A stretch of 61,255 nucleotides of DNA from Clostridia bacterium (GCA_017541305.1 JAFXZJ010000015.1:1-61255), one strand, 5' to 3'. Shown: positions 33,007 through 43,430, counted from the stretch's first letter. Notes: generated by a model not told the origin, from the letters alone. Numbers and translations: made by a program.

Positions 33007-33057
33007 ATCTTTGCCTTCGCTTTGCCGAAAAAGCGATCCTTTCATGTTGATGGGGAT

Positions 33058-33086
33058 ATTTTACCACGCATCAAGCGCCCGGGCAA
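33058..33086 (-). promoter_or_regulatory. Esterase promoter
   Basis: On the minus strand: TTGCCC (33086-33081), a 17 bp spacer and TAAAAT (33063-33058). It is back to back with the PPTase promoter. Confidence 0.5.
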
Positions 33087-33100
33087 CGCAAAATTCGGTA

Positions 33101-33129
33101 TTGTAAAGCGCGGTGAAATATGGTATATT
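33101..33129 (+). promoter_or_regulatory. Promoter of the PPTase-NRPS operon
   Basis: TTGTAA (33101-33106), a 17 bp spacer and TATATT (33124-33129). No terminator is seen from here to about 43900. Confidence 0.65.
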
Positions 33130-33162
33130 TTCAGAATGGGATATTTTGGAGGCCCGCAAAGA

Positions 33163-33762
33163 ATGAAGCTTTATCTGCTGGATATTTCGGAACTGACCGA
33201 AGAGGATATCCGCATGGTGCGCCGCTTTTTTCCCCGGCGGGCCGAGCGGGCGGACCGTTTTGTTTTTGAGAAGGACCGTTTGAGCGCGATAGGCGCGGGA
33301 GTGCTGCTGCGGCGCGTGCTTAAGATCGACGAGCGCGCGATCGAAACGGAGGCTTCGGGCAGGCCGCGCATACCCGGCGGCCCGGGCTTCAGCCTTTCGC
33401 ACAGCGGCGGCAGATGCCTGCTGGCGGTGGGCCGGGGCAGTATAGGCGCGGACATAGAGCGCCTGGACGAAAGCAATCTTGCGGCCGCCGAAAGCGTGAC
33501 GACAAAAAAGGAGCTTGAATGGATGCGTGAAAACGCTTTGGAGCGCTTTCACGTGCTGTGGACCCGCAAGGAGAGCGTCTATAAGGCCGTCGGCGGCCAT
33601 GACGATCCGCGGGATATCCCCGCGCTTGAGGAGGATATCCCAAAGGGCTTCCATATAAAAAGCATCGTTTCCGAGGGCTTTGCGCTGAGCGTGTGCTCGC
33701 AGGAGGAGCCGGGCAAGCTTGAAACAACACATACTGAACGAACATGTATCACGGAGGTATAA
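33163..33762 (+). CDS. Sfp-type 4'-phosphopantetheinyl transferase
   Basis: A 199-residue enzyme that loads the phosphopantetheine arm of CoA onto carrier proteins. The Mg-binding motif GADIE is at 95-99 and the WxxKES motif at 133-138 (WTRKES); SLSHSGG lies at 77-83. It is a little shorter than Sfp (224). The start at 33163 follows TTGGAGG; the longer frame has no such site. The NRPS starts 2 nt after its stop, which gives an obvious substrate: the two T domains. Confidence 0.95.
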   Translation: MKLYLLDISELTEEDIRMVRRFFPRRAERADRFVFEKDRLSAIGAGVLLRRVLKIDERAIETEASGRPRIPGGPGFSLSHSGGRCLLAVGRGSIGADIERLDESNLAAAESVTTKKELEWMRENALERFHVLWTRKESVYKAVGGHDDPRDIPALEEDIPKGFHIKSIVSEGFALSVCSQEEPGKLETTHTERTCITEV

Positions 33763-33764
33763 CT

Positions 33765-36700
33765 ATGGATCGCTTTCCGCTTTCGAAAACGGAATACGGC
33801 ATCTACGTTGAGCAGATGACCGCACGCAACACCGCCTATAACAATCCGCTGACCGTCGCGCTGCCGGACGACGTCGATATCGAAAAGCTTCGCGCCGCGC
33901 TGCACGCGGTGATCGAGGCGCATCCCTATTTCAAGACCGGCTTCGGCACGGATGAGAACGGGGACGTTTACAAATATATCCGCAGCGCGGATATCGATAT
34001 AGACGTGATCGAGGCGGAGCGGTTCGACGTTGACGGGCTGACGCGGGTGTTCGACCTTGAAAACGATATCCTCTGCCGCTTCCATATCATCGTCACGCCC
34101 GAAGGCAAGCTTTTCTTCTTTGACATTCATCATATAATAGTCGACGGCACCACGGCGGGCATATTCTTAAGGGAGCTGAACGCCGCATATCACGGCGATC
34201 GGCTTGAGCCGGAGCCCTTCACCGCAAACGACTTTGCCCTTGAGGAGCAGGCGCGCCTTGCCTCGGACGAATATAAAGCGGCGCGCGAATATTACCTTGG
34301 CGTGTTCGGCGGGGCGGACGCGGATTCCAAGCTTTACCGCGACGCGAACGGCCGCGGGCAGCGCGCGAACGAGCTGGTGTATGACCTGAAGCTGGTGGAT
34401 TCCCCCATGCTTAAGGCCCTTGCTTCGAAGCACGGCGTGAAGCTGAGCACCGTTTTCAACGCGGCCTTTGCAAAGCTGCTTGCCGCGCACACGGGCAGCG
34501 GCGAGGCGCTTTACACCACCGTGCACAACGGCAGGGACGCGCGCCTGAAGCGCACCTTCGGCATGTTCGTGAAGACCTATCCCGTGCTGGCAAAATGCAC
34601 GGACGAAACCCCCGTGGGCGATTTTCTCAAGGGCCTGGACGAGCAGATAGCCCAAAACCGCAGATACGATATCTATTCCTTTGCCGACCTTTGCGCCGAG
34701 ACCGGCCTGCATCCCGACGTGCTGTTTGCTTATCAGGGCGATATGCTTACCGAGATGCCCTTCTGCGGGAACGAGGCCGTGCCCGTCTATTACGATCCCA
34801 AGGACACCAAGGAGGGCTTTGAGCTGACCGTTTGGAGATACGGCGACCGCTTTACCGCCCACGCGATCTACCGCAAATGCGACTATGACGACGCGGTGAT
34901 CGAGGGTATGTGCGAGAGCCTTGACAAGATACTTTTCGATATGCTGACCGCAGACCGGCTTGCGGATATCGACATGCTTACCGACGCGCAGCGCGCGGAG
35001 CTCGATTCCTATAACGGCGCCGAAAGCGAGCCCGACCGCGCCGATATAGTGACGCAGTTCAGGCGCGTCGCGCAGGAATACCCCGATCGCACCGCCGTGG
35101 TGTGCGGGGGCGCATCGCTCACCTATCGCGAGCTTGACCGCCTGAGCGAGAATACGGCCGCGTTCCTTAAGGAAAAGGGCATTGGGCGCGGGGACGTGGT
35201 ATCCATACTGATACCCCGCTGCGAATATATGGCGGCCGCGCCGCTGGGCGTGCTGAAGGCCGGCGCGGGCTATCAGCCCCTCGATCCCGGCTATCCTCCC
35301 GAAAGGCTCGACTTTATGATGAAGGACGCGGGCGCGAAATACCTGATCGCCGACCGCGGGCTTTTGGACCGCGTGCCCGGGCGCGAATGCCCCGTGCTGT
35401 TCACCGACGGGATAAGCGCGCTGCCCGAAGCCGAAAGGCTCGATATAGTTCCCGATCCCGGCGACCTGTTCATAATGCTTTACACCTCCGGCTCGACGGG
35501 AGTGCCCAAGGGCGTGATGCTGGAGCACCGCAATCTTTCCGCCTTCTGCGGCTGGTTCAGGCGCTTCTATTCGCTTGGGCCCGGCTGCCGCGCGGCGGCT
35601 TACGCCAGCTTCGGCTTTGACGCCAACATGATGGACACCTATCCCACACTTACCTCGGGCGCGGAGCTGCACATAATCGTCGAGGAGATACGCCTTGACA
35701 TGCTTGCGATAAGGGATTATTTCCAAACGAACCGCATCACCCACAGCTTTATGACCACGCAGGTGGGCCGCCAGTATGCCGAGCTGTTCCCCGACGCGGA
35801 ATATCCGCATTACCTTTCGGTGGGCGGCGAAAAGCTGGTGCCCGTGGAGCCGCCGAGGACCTATGGGCTTTACAACTGCTATGGCCCCACCGAATGCACC
35901 GTATTCGTGAACCACTTCCCCGTGGACAGGGTGTATGAGCGCGTGCCCATAGGCCGCCCGCTTTCCACCTCAAAGCAATACGTGGTGGATAAGCACATGC
36001 GCCTTGTGCCCGTGGGCGTGCCCGGCGAGCTGATAATAGCCGGTCATCAGGTGGCCAGGGGCTATCTGAACCGCCCCGAACAGAACGAAAAGGCGTTCAT
36101 CAAAAACCCCTTCTGCGATAAGGAGGGCTTTGAGCGCGCCTATCGCTCGGGCGACGTCGTGAGGATGCTGCCCGGCGGCACAGTGGATTTCGTGGGCCGC
36201 AACGACGGCCAGGTCAAGATCCGCGGCTTCCGCATAGAGCTTTCGGAGGTAGAGGGCATAATACGCAAATTCGACGGCATAAAGGACGCAACCGTGCAGG
36301 CCTTTGACGAAAAGGGCGGCGGCAAATTCATTGCGGCATACGTCGTTGCGGACGAGGCGGTGGATATCGGCGCGCTGAACGCCTTCATCGCCAAAAACAA
36401 GCCCCCCTACATGGTGCCCGCGGTGACGATGCAGATAGACCGCATACCTCTCAATCAGAATCAGAAGGTGAACAAGCGCGCCCTGCCCGTGCCGGTCAGG
36501 CAGGCCAAGGAGGCCGAGCCGCCCGAAACCGAATCCCAGAAGCGCATATTCGAGCTTGCGGCAAGGGTGATCGGCTCGCGCGAGTTCGGCGTGAACACCG
36601 ATATTTTCGAGGCGGGGCTTACCTCGATAGGCGCGATAAAGCTTAACGTGCTGCTTTCAAACGAATTTTCGACGCCCGTTTCGATAGGCGATCTTAAGGA

Positions 36701-39700
36701 CAACCCCACGGTGAAGGCGCTGGAGGCCTTCCTTGCGAAAAGCGAGGCCGCCGAAGAATACGGGGTGCTTGACGATTATCCGCTTTCGGAAACGCAGAAC
36801 GGCATATTGGTGGAATGCATATCCAAGCCCGGCTCCACCGTCTATAACATCCCCTACCTCTTCAGGCTTTCGGACGGGATCGATACCGAAAGGCTCAAAA
36901 AGGCCATGGAGGCCGTTATAAACGCGCATCCCTACCTGAAAATAAAGCTCTTTGCGGATGAGGACGGCGAGATACGCGTCTGCCGCGACGATCCCAAGGC
37001 GCCCGTCGTGGATATCGTCGACGCCGAAAAGCTGCCCGAAAACCTTGTGACCCCATTCGAGCTGTTCGGCGGCAGGCTCTACCGCATGACGATATTCAGT
37101 ACCGCGGAGGGCAATTACCTGTTCCTTGAGCTGCATCACATAATCTGCGACGGCACGAGCGAGGCGGTGCTGATAGAGGATATCAATTCCGCATACGCGG
37201 GCAAGGCCGTGGAGACCGAAAAATACACCGGCTTCGAGGCCGTGCTGGACGAAAAGAAGGCAAGATCGGGCGAAAGGTATGAGAAGGCCAAGGCTTATTA
37301 CGCGGGCATATTCGACGGGCTCGATCACGATTTCCTGCCCCCCAGGGACGTGCGCGGCGTCAAGCCCGGCACCGGCGCGCTTTCGCTCATATCCGGGCTG
37401 GATATGGGCCGCATAAAGGATTTCTGCAGGGCGAACCGCTTTACCGTGAACGCCTTCTTCAACGCGGCGTTCGGCCTGGTGCTTTCGAAATACAATTTCA
37501 AGAACGAGGCACTTTACGTCACCATCTACAACGGCAGGAACGATTCGCGCCTGGCGCGCAGTGTGACCATGCTGGTGAAGACCCTGCCCGTTTACGTGCA
37601 GCTTGACGGGAACGCCAAGGTGACCGAGCTGATCGCGGATACCGGCGAGCAGCTTATGAACAGCATGACCAACGACATATACTCGTTCGGCGAGATATCG
37701 CGCGCGTTCGAGATACCCATGGACGTGATGTTCGTTTATCAGGGCGAAAGCTTCACCTTCGATTCGATAGGCGGCCTGCCCGCCGAAAGCATACCGCTCA
37801 AGCTGAGCGACACCAAGGCGCCCATATCCTTCTACATATTCGAAAAGGACGGCAGGGCCGAATTCCGCTTTGAATACCGCTGCGATATGTATTCCGAGCG
37901 CTTCATGCGCGCCTTTGCCGAATGCTTTGAGAAGGCGTCGGACGAGTTCATGAAAAAGCGCCTCGTAAAGGAAGTGAGCATACTTACCGACCGCGTGAAG
38001 GAGCGCATAGCCGGCTTTAACGCCACGGAGGGCCCCGTGCCCGATACCACCGTGAACAAGCTGTTCGAGGCAGTGGCCGCGCGTCTGCCCGACAAGACCG
38101 CGGTCATAGCCAACGGCGAACGCCTGACCTATCGCGAGCTGAACGAGCACGCCAACCGCATTGCGCACGCGCTGCTGCGCGAGGGCGTGAAGCCCGACGA
38201 CATGGTGGGCCTGATGGCGCCGAGGGCGGTTTGGGCATATGCCGGGCGCGAGGGGATCTTGAAATCGGGCGGCGCGTTCCTTATGCTGGCCCCGGATTAT
38301 CCCGATGACCGCGTGCAGTACATAATAGAAAATTCCGAGGCAAGGCTGATCGTCACCATGCGCGATATCGCGCTTGAGCGCAGGGAGCTGTTCGAGCGCT
38401 GCGGCCTTAAGGTGCTGGTGATCGAGGAGCTTATAAAGAGCGGCGATATAACGAATCCCGATCCCGCGATCACCCTGCATAACCTTGCCTACTGCCTGTA
38501 CACCTCCGGCTCCACCGGCAGGCCCAAGGGCGTTATGATAGAGCATCATTCGCTCGTTAATTTCGTCACCGAAAACCCGCACAACCTGTTTGAATACGGG
38601 CATCTGCACGGCATTGACGTTACGCTGAGCTTTGCGGCGCTGACGTTCGACGTTTCGGTGTTCGAGCACACGACGGGCCTTTACGGGGGCAGGACGGTGG
38701 TGATAGCCACCGAGGACGAGATACACAATCCCAACCTGATGGCAAAGCTGATACTGGAAAACGGCGTGGAGGCGGCCTTCTTCTCGCCCTCCTATGCCAA
38801 CAACCTTTTGGACTTCCCCGAGGCGGTGGAGGCCCTGCGCAGCATGAAATCGCTGATACTGGGCGGCGAGGCGCTGCCCGCGCCCCTTTACAAGCGCATG
38901 CGCGCGCTGGGCATTAAGGCCGAGATCTATAACGGCTACGGCCCCACCGAAACGACCATATTCATAACTGTGGATCACGTGACGGACGACCGCATAACCA
39001 TAGGCGGCCCCGTGGCTAACACCAAGCTTGCGATATTCGACAAATTCGACAACGAGCTGCCCCCCTTCGTGCCGGGCGAGCTGATACTCTGCGGGCTTAA
39101 CGTGGGCCGCGGCTACGTCAAGCTTGACAAGATGAACGAGGAAAAATACATTCGCTTTGAGGGCATGCCCGCCTACCGCAGCGGCGACCTTTCGCGCTGG
39201 AGCGAGGACGGGCGCATACTGTTCATGGGCCGCATGGACAATCAGGTGAAGCTGCGCGGCCTTAGGATAGAGCTTGACGAGATAGAGAACGTGATGAACA
39301 CCTATCCCGGCATGCTGCGCAGCCTGGTGCTGGTAAAGGAATCCGAGCGCGAGGGGCAGTTCCTGTGCGCCTATTTCACCGCCGAGCACAGGGTGGATAT
39401 TGCCGGCCTTAAGGCGCATATCGGCAGGAGCCTTGCCAAATACATGATCCCCTCGGTTTATATGCAGCTTGATTCGATCCCGATGAACAAGAACGGCAAG
39501 ATCGACAAGAAGGCGCTGCCCGAGCCCGTGGTCGAGGGCGTGCAGCGCGAGATAAAGCGCCCCGCGAACGAGCTTGAAAGCAGGATAGTTTCGATATTCG
39601 CAAAGGCGCTGGGGCATAAGGAAATGAGCACGGACGACGATTTCTTCGAGAACGGCGGCACTTCGCTTTCGGCCTCGAAGGTGGCTATGCTGGCGCTTTC

Positions 39701-40991
39701 GATGAACCTGCCCATCGCCTATAAGGACGTGTTCGAATTCCCGACGGCGGAGGCCATGGCAAAGCACCTGGGCGCCCTGAGCGCCGAGGCCGCGCCCGAG
39801 GAGAAGAAGGACGAGCGCGCGATACACGAAAACGCGCTGCGCTGCAACGTGAACGAAAACGTGGACGGGATCGCTTCGGAAAGGCCCCTTGGCCGCGTGC
39901 TGCTTGCGGGCGCAACGGGCTTCCTGGGGGCGCACGTGTTCAAGGCGCTGCTTGACAGGGGCGCCGAGACGATCGCCTTCTGCCGCTCGGGCGAGCTGGA
40001 TCCCGACACGCGCCTTCGCGCGATGACGGCATACTACTTCGATTCGCCGCTCGACGACGAGATCGGGAAGCTGGTCAGGGTTTACGACGCGGATATCACT
40101 TCCGAGGGGCTTGAAAAGCTGCTTGAGAACGAAAGCTTCGACACGATAATCAACTGCGCGGCGTGCGTGAAGCATTTTGCCAAGGACGACATAATCGAGC
40201 GCATAAACGTGGGCGGCGTGAAAAACCTGATAGCGCTTGCAAAGGCAAAGAACGCGCGCCTGATACAGATATCCACCCTGTCCGTTGCGGGAGAGGACGT
40301 GGACAACACGTTCGATCCCTCGGTGAAGCTGCACGAGAACGCGCTCGATTTCGGGCAGGATATCTCGAACAAATACGTCAACTCCAAGTTCATGGCCGAA
40401 AGGGCCGTGCTGGAGGCGATAGATTCGGGCCTTGACGCCAAGATAATAAGGGTGGGCAACCTGATGGGCAGGCAGTCGGACGGCGAATTCCAGATCAATT
40501 CCGTTACGAACAGCTTTATTCGCAGCCTTAAGGCTTACCGCGTGCTGGGCTGCTTCCCCGTTTCCTCCTGCGATCAGACCGTGGATTTCTCGCCCATCGA
40601 CGAGGTGGCCGAGGCGATACTCCGCCTTGCCTGCACCGGCAGGGACTTCACCCTGTTCCACTGCGCGAACGCGCACGAGGTGCAGATGGGCGACGTGATC
40701 GAGGCCATGAACCGCTATGGCTTCCCCGTTAAGATCGTGAGCGACGCGGAATTCAAGGCAAAGCTGGGCGAGGCCATTGCGGACGAATCGCGCAGCATGC
40801 TGGTGTCGGGGCTTTTGACCTATTCCTCGAGCGACAGCCGCCTGCGCAGGTATATAAAGACCGACAATACCTTCAGCATCAAGGCGCTTTACCGCCTGGG
40901 CTATAAATGGCCCATCACCGACGAGGCCTATCTTATGCGCGTTATAGAGTCGTTGGATTCACTGGGATTCTTCGACCGTGACGATATCTGA
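33765..40991 (+). CDS. Dimodular nonribosomal peptide synthetase, C-A-T-C-A-T-R
   Basis: A 2408-residue synthetase. C1 has HHIIVDG at 122-128. A1 has LYTSGSTGVPKG at about 572. T1 carries the pantetheine Ser S954 (GLTSIGA). C2 has HHIICDG from 1124. A2 has LYTSGSTGRPKG at about 1578. T2 carries S1967 (GGTSLSA). The terminal reductase has GATGFLG from 2049 and Y2204-x3-K2208. Release should therefore give an aldehyde (or alcohol). The leading C domain suggests N-acylation of residue 1. By-eye pocket residues are DAMQSGCVFK for A1 and DVFSIGGIFK for A2; both are mostly neutral, and I do not assign amino acids. The start at 33765 follows GGAGG. Confidence 0.95.
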   Translation: MDRFPLSKTEYGIYVEQMTARNTAYNNPLTVALPDDVDIEKLRAALHAVIEAHPYFKTGFGTDENGDVYKYIRSADIDIDVIEAERFDVDGLTRVFDLENDILCRFHIIVTPEGKLFFFDIHHIIVDGTTAGIFLRELNAAYHGDRLEPEPFTANDFALEEQARLASDEYKAAREYYLGVFGGADADSKLYRDANGRGQRANELVYDLKLVDSPMLKALASKHGVKLSTVFNAAFAKLLAAHTGSGEALYTTVHNGRDARLKRTFGMFVKTYPVLAKCTDETPVGDFLKGLDEQIAQNRRYDIYSFADLCAETGLHPDVLFAYQGDMLTEMPFCGNEAVPVYYDPKDTKEGFELTVWRYGDRFTAHAIYRKCDYDDAVIEGMCESLDKILFDMLTADRLADIDMLTDAQRAELDSYNGAESEPDRADIVTQFRRVAQEYPDRTAVVCGGASLTYRELDRLSENTAAFLKEKGIGRGDVVSILIPRCEYMAAAPLGVLKAGAGYQPLDPGYPPERLDFMMKDAGAKYLIADRGLLDRVPGRECPVLFTDGISALPEAERLDIVPDPGDLFIMLYTSGSTGVPKGVMLEHRNLSAFCGWFRRFYSLGPGCRAAAYASFGFDANMMDTYPTLTSGAELHIIVEEIRLDMLAIRDYFQTNRITHSFMTTQVGRQYAELFPDAEYPHYLSVGGEKLVPVEPPRTYGLYNCYGPTECTVFVNHFPVDRVYERVPIGRPLSTSKQYVVDKHMRLVPVGVPGELIIAGHQVARGYLNRPEQNEKAFIKNPFCDKEGFERAYRSGDVVRMLPGGTVDFVGRNDGQVKIRGFRIELSEVEGIIRKFDGIKDATVQAFDEKGGGKFIAAYVVADEAVDIGALNAFIAKNKPPYMVPAVTMQIDRIPLNQNQKVNKRALPVPVRQAKEAEPPETESQKRIFELAARVIGSREFGVNTDIFEAGLTSIGAIKLNVLLSNEFSTPVSIGDLKDNPTVKALEAFLAKSEAAEEYGVLDDYPLSETQNGILVECISKPGSTVYNIPYLFRLSDGIDTERLKKAMEAVINAHPYLKIKLFADEDGEIRVCRDDPKAPVVDIVDAEKLPENLVTPFELFGGRLYRMTIFSTAEGNYLFLELHHIICDGTSEAVLIEDINSAYAGKAVETEKYTGFEAVLDEKKARSGERYEKAKAYYAGIFDGLDHDFLPPRDVRGVKPGTGALSLISGLDMGRIKDFCRANRFTVNAFFNAAFGLVLSKYNFKNEALYVTIYNGRNDSRLARSVTMLVKTLPVYVQLDGNAKVTELIADTGEQLMNSMTNDIYSFGEISRAFEIPMDVMFVYQGESFTFDSIGGLPAESIPLKLSDTKAPISFYIFEKDGRAEFRFEYRCDMYSERFMRAFAECFEKASDEFMKKRLVKEVSILTDRVKERIAGFNATEGPVPDTTVNKLFEAVAARLPDKTAVIANGERLTYRELNEHANRIAHALLREGVKPDDMVGLMAPRAVWAYAGREGILKSGGAFLMLAPDYPDDRVQYIIENSEARLIVTMRDIALERRELFERCGLKVLVIEELIKSGDITNPDPAITLHNLAYCLYTSGSTGRPKGVMIEHHSLVNFVTENPHNLFEYGHLHGIDVTLSFAALTFDVSVFEHTTGLYGGRTVVIATEDEIHNPNLMAKLILENGVEAAFFSPSYANNLLDFPEAVEALRSMKSLILGGEALPAPLYKRMRALGIKAEIYNGYGPTETTIFITVDHVTDDRITIGGPVANTKLAIFDKFDNELPPFVPGELILCGLNVGRGYVKLDKMNEEKYIRFEGMPAYRSGDLSRWSEDGRILFMGRMDNQVKLRGLRIELDEIENVMNTYPGMLRSLVLVKESEREGQFLCAYFTAEHRVDIAGLKAHIGRSLAKYMIPSVYMQLDSIPMNKNGKIDKKALPEPVVEGVQREIKRPANELESRIVSIFAKALGHKEMSTDDDFFENGGTSLSASKVAMLALSMNLPIAYKDVFEFPTAEAMAKHLGALSAEAAPEEKKDERAIHENALRCNVNENVDGIASERPLGRVLLAGATGFLGAHVFKALLDRGAETIAFCRSGELDPDTRLRAMTAYYFDSPLDDEIGKLVRVYDADITSEGLEKLLENESFDTIINCAACVKHFAKDDIIERINVGGVKNLIALAKAKNARLIQISTLSVAGEDVDNTFDPSVKLHENALDFGQDISNKYVNSKFMAERAVLEAIDSGLDAKIIRVGNLMGRQSDGEFQINSVTNSFIRSLKAYRVLGCFPVSSCDQTVDFSPIDEVAEAILRLACTGRDFTLFHCANAHEVQMGDVIEAMNRYGFPVKIVSDAEFKAKLGEAIADESRSMLVSGLLTYSSSDSRLRRYIKTDNTFSIKALYRLGYKWPITDEAYLMRVIESLDSLGFFDRDDI

Positions 40992-41022
40992 AAAAACTGC
41001 CGAAAGGAAAGGATAAAACAAG

Positions 41023-41322
41023 ATGGAAGCTGTTATTGAAAAGAACGGGACCACCGTGACCGTCGTCCCCGAGGGAAGGCTTGACACCGTGACGAGCGCC
41101 GCGCTGAAGGAGCAGCTTGCGTGCTGCGAGACCGCGGGGCTGGATTTTGTATTCGATTTTGAAAAGGTCGATTACATCTCATCCGCGGGATTGAGGCTGC
41201 TCGTTGCCGTGCAGAAGAAGACCAGGGCCGAGGGACACTCGATGTCGATCAAAAACATCAATCCCGTGGTGAGAGAGGTGTTCCGCGTTTCGGGCTTCAA
41301 CAAGGCCTTCACCGTGCTATGA
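41023..41322 (+). CDS. STAS-domain anti-sigma factor antagonist
   Basis: A 99-residue RsbV/SpoIIAA-like protein. VDYISSAGLRLLV holds the candidate phospho-acceptor serines S53/S54. In partner switching the unphosphorylated form binds a kinase/anti-sigma factor. It starts 31 nt after the NRPS with AGGAAAGGA upstream and overlaps the sensor phosphatase gene by 4 nt, so both are made together. It is probably the substrate of both catalytic domains of the next protein. Confidence 0.92.
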   Translation: MEAVIEKNGTTVTVVPEGRLDTVTSAALKEQLACCETAGLDFVFDFEKVDYISSAGLRLLVAVQKKTRAEGHSMSIKNINPVVREVFRVSGFNKAFTVL

Positions 41323-43412
41323 GATCGAGTATACGCAAGAAGCTGCTGCTGCTTATCGCGGCGCTTTCGCTTGCGCTGATCGCCGCTTCCGTGCTGATAT
41401 CTTCAAAGCTCTATTCCGATTCGCTCAAAAGAGGCGCGATGCTGAGCTGCACCGAAGCGGCGGATTCGCTTGCCTCAAGCATCGATTCGGAGCATTATAG
41501 CTTCATAACGGGCTATGCCGACAAGGTGAAGGCCGTGTATGAGGAGAACCGTGAGGAGCTTGAGGAAGCTTCCGGATACGAATTCGAAAGCTTTGAAAAG
41601 CGCGAGGAGTATTACAGCCGCTTTACCGAGGGCATATTCCCGCCCAGGCACGGCCTTGGCCTGTCATACGAGATGCTGCTGTTCAACACGGAATATCACC
41701 TTGTGCTTGACAGCATGGATATGCTTTCATACACGGGCGGCATGGAGACCGCTTCGGTATTCTATTACGACCGCGCAAACGGGAACCTGGTCTATCTGAT
41801 CGACCGCATGCCCGAGGGCTCGGTGAGATACAATTTCCCCGTCAGCGTTAAGAAGCCCGGCGACGAAAGGCTCAAGGCTGCGCTTGACGGGTGCGTTTCC
41901 GTCACCACGGAGGACGGCGTGGATTACGCCTCGCTCTCGCCCGTGCCCTGTTCCGACGGCCGCGTATTCGTTTATTTCACAAAGCATGCCGCCGAGATAC
42001 CCGGCAGCGTGCGCCTGTTTTCTTTCTACACGTTTGCCATACTGCTTGGCGCGACCTTGGCGATAGGGCTGGTGGTGCTGCTGTTTGCCGACAGGCTGAT
42101 AGTCAAAAACATAAAGAAGCTTTCGGCGGCTTCCGAGCGCTTCACGTCGGAGATAGGCGGCGGCAGGCCCGAAAAGGTCTCGGCGGATATCGGGGCCGGG
42201 GATGAGATAGGCGATCTTTCGAACAAGTTCGACCTGATGCAGGATTCGATACTGGGCTATATTTCGAGCCTTGCCGAAAAGACCGCGCGTGAGGAGAAGA
42301 TAAACGCCGAGCTTGAGCTGGCGGCCCGCATACAGTCCGAGGCCCTGCCGCGCGGCGGCCTCAGCGCGGGCCGGGCAAGCCTTGCAAGCTTTTTAAAGCC
42401 CGCAAGAGAGGTGGGCGGCGACCTTTACGATTATTTCATGCTTGACGAAAGCCGTATGTTCTTCTGCCTGGCCGACGTTTCGGGCAAGGGGATACCCGCC
42501 TCGCTGTTCATGATGCGCGCGAAGGAGCTGATAAAATCCCTCGCTGTCTCATGCGGCTCCCTGGGCGAATTCGCGTTCACGCTGAACAACGAGCTGTGCG
42601 CCGGCAACGAGGAGAGCATATTCATAACCGCCTTCTTCGGCGTGCTGGACACGGCGAGCGGCGTGATGTTTTTCCTGCGGGCGGGGCACGAGCAGCCCAT
42701 GCTGAGGCGCGGGGGCAAGGTCACGGCGATAGGCGAGGAATCGAATTTCGTGCTGGGCGTTTTCGAGGACGCCGAGTTCATTCCCGACGAGATCGCGCTT
42801 TGCGGCGGCGACGCCCTGCTGCTGTTCACCGACGGGCTTAACGAGGGCATAAACGACCGGGCCGAGGAATTCGGCTATCAGCGCATCGCAAATACGCTTG
42901 CCGGGGCGCAGGGCGATATCACCGGCGCGCTTTATCACGCGCTTTGCGGCTTCTGCGGGGACGCCGAGCAGTTCGACGACGTGACGATGCTTGTGCTGAC
43001 GATGGACGACGATCTTACGCTGGAGATAGACGACCCGGATTACGATGACATAACAAAAGTGACGGACGCGGTGCTTGGCGCGCTTTACGGCTTCGATCCC
43101 GAGCGCGTATCCGAGACGGGCATACTCATAGACGAGGTGATGAACAACCAGATAAGCTACGGCCTTGAGGGCGCCGCCGCGCCGCGCATCACCGTGCGGC
43201 TGAGGCTTTGCGAAAGCGAAGCGGAGCTGGTTTTCGAGGACAACGGCAGGGCGTTCGACCCGCTTTCGGACGTGACCGACGAGGCGGCGGCGCTTTCCGA
43301 GGGCGGCTTCGGCATACGGCTCGTGAAGTCCATGTCGGATTCGCAGCACTATGAGCGCGATGGGGATATAAACCGCCTGACGCTGAAAAAGTGCCTGCAA
43401 AAAAAGCTTTGA
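41319..43412 (+). CDS. Membrane sensor with SpoIIE phosphatase and RsbW-like kinase domains
   Basis: A 697-residue protein. Helix 1 is at about 9-28, an extracytoplasmic sensor domain at about 30-225 and helix 2 at about 227-250, then a HAMP-like linker. The PP2C/SpoIIE phosphatase is at about 340-555 (AREVGGDLYDYFML, CLADVSGKGIPASLFM, LLLFTDGLNEGIN). A GHKL ATPase of the anti-sigma kinase type is at about 565-695 (ETGILIDEVMNNQISYGL, EDNGRAFDP, GGFGIRLVKSM). So opposing kinase and phosphatase activities on the STAS protein sit in one chain under an external signal. No sigma factor is encoded near. Confidence 0.93.
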   Translation: MRSSIRKKLLLLIAALSLALIAASVLISSKLYSDSLKRGAMLSCTEAADSLASSIDSEHYSFITGYADKVKAVYEENREELEEASGYEFESFEKREEYYSRFTEGIFPPRHGLGLSYEMLLFNTEYHLVLDSMDMLSYTGGMETASVFYYDRANGNLVYLIDRMPEGSVRYNFPVSVKKPGDERLKAALDGCVSVTTEDGVDYASLSPVPCSDGRVFVYFTKHAAEIPGSVRLFSFYTFAILLGATLAIGLVVLLFADRLIVKNIKKLSAASERFTSEIGGGRPEKVSADIGAGDEIGDLSNKFDLMQDSILGYISSLAEKTAREEKINAELELAARIQSEALPRGGLSAGRASLASFLKPAREVGGDLYDYFMLDESRMFFCLADVSGKGIPASLFMMRAKELIKSLAVSCGSLGEFAFTLNNELCAGNEESIFITAFFGVLDTASGVMFFLRAGHEQPMLRRGGKVTAIGEESNFVLGVFEDAEFIPDEIALCGGDALLLFTDGLNEGINDRAEEFGYQRIANTLAGAQGDITGALYHALCGFCGDAEQFDDVTMLVLTMDDDLTLEIDDPDYDDITKVTDAVLGALYGFDPERVSETGILIDEVMNNQISYGLEGAAAPRITVRLRLCESEAELVFEDNGRAFDPLSDVTDEAAALSEGGFGIRLVKSMSDSQHYERDGDINRLTLKKCLQKKL

Positions 43413-43430
43413 CGATAAAAGGAGAGTAAT

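Noticed and set aside
36657-40676. 1339-codon open frame antisense to the NRPS
   Set aside because: The GC-rich codon pattern of the NRPS avoids stops on the other strand. All NRPS motifs are on the plus strand; the antisense protein has none.
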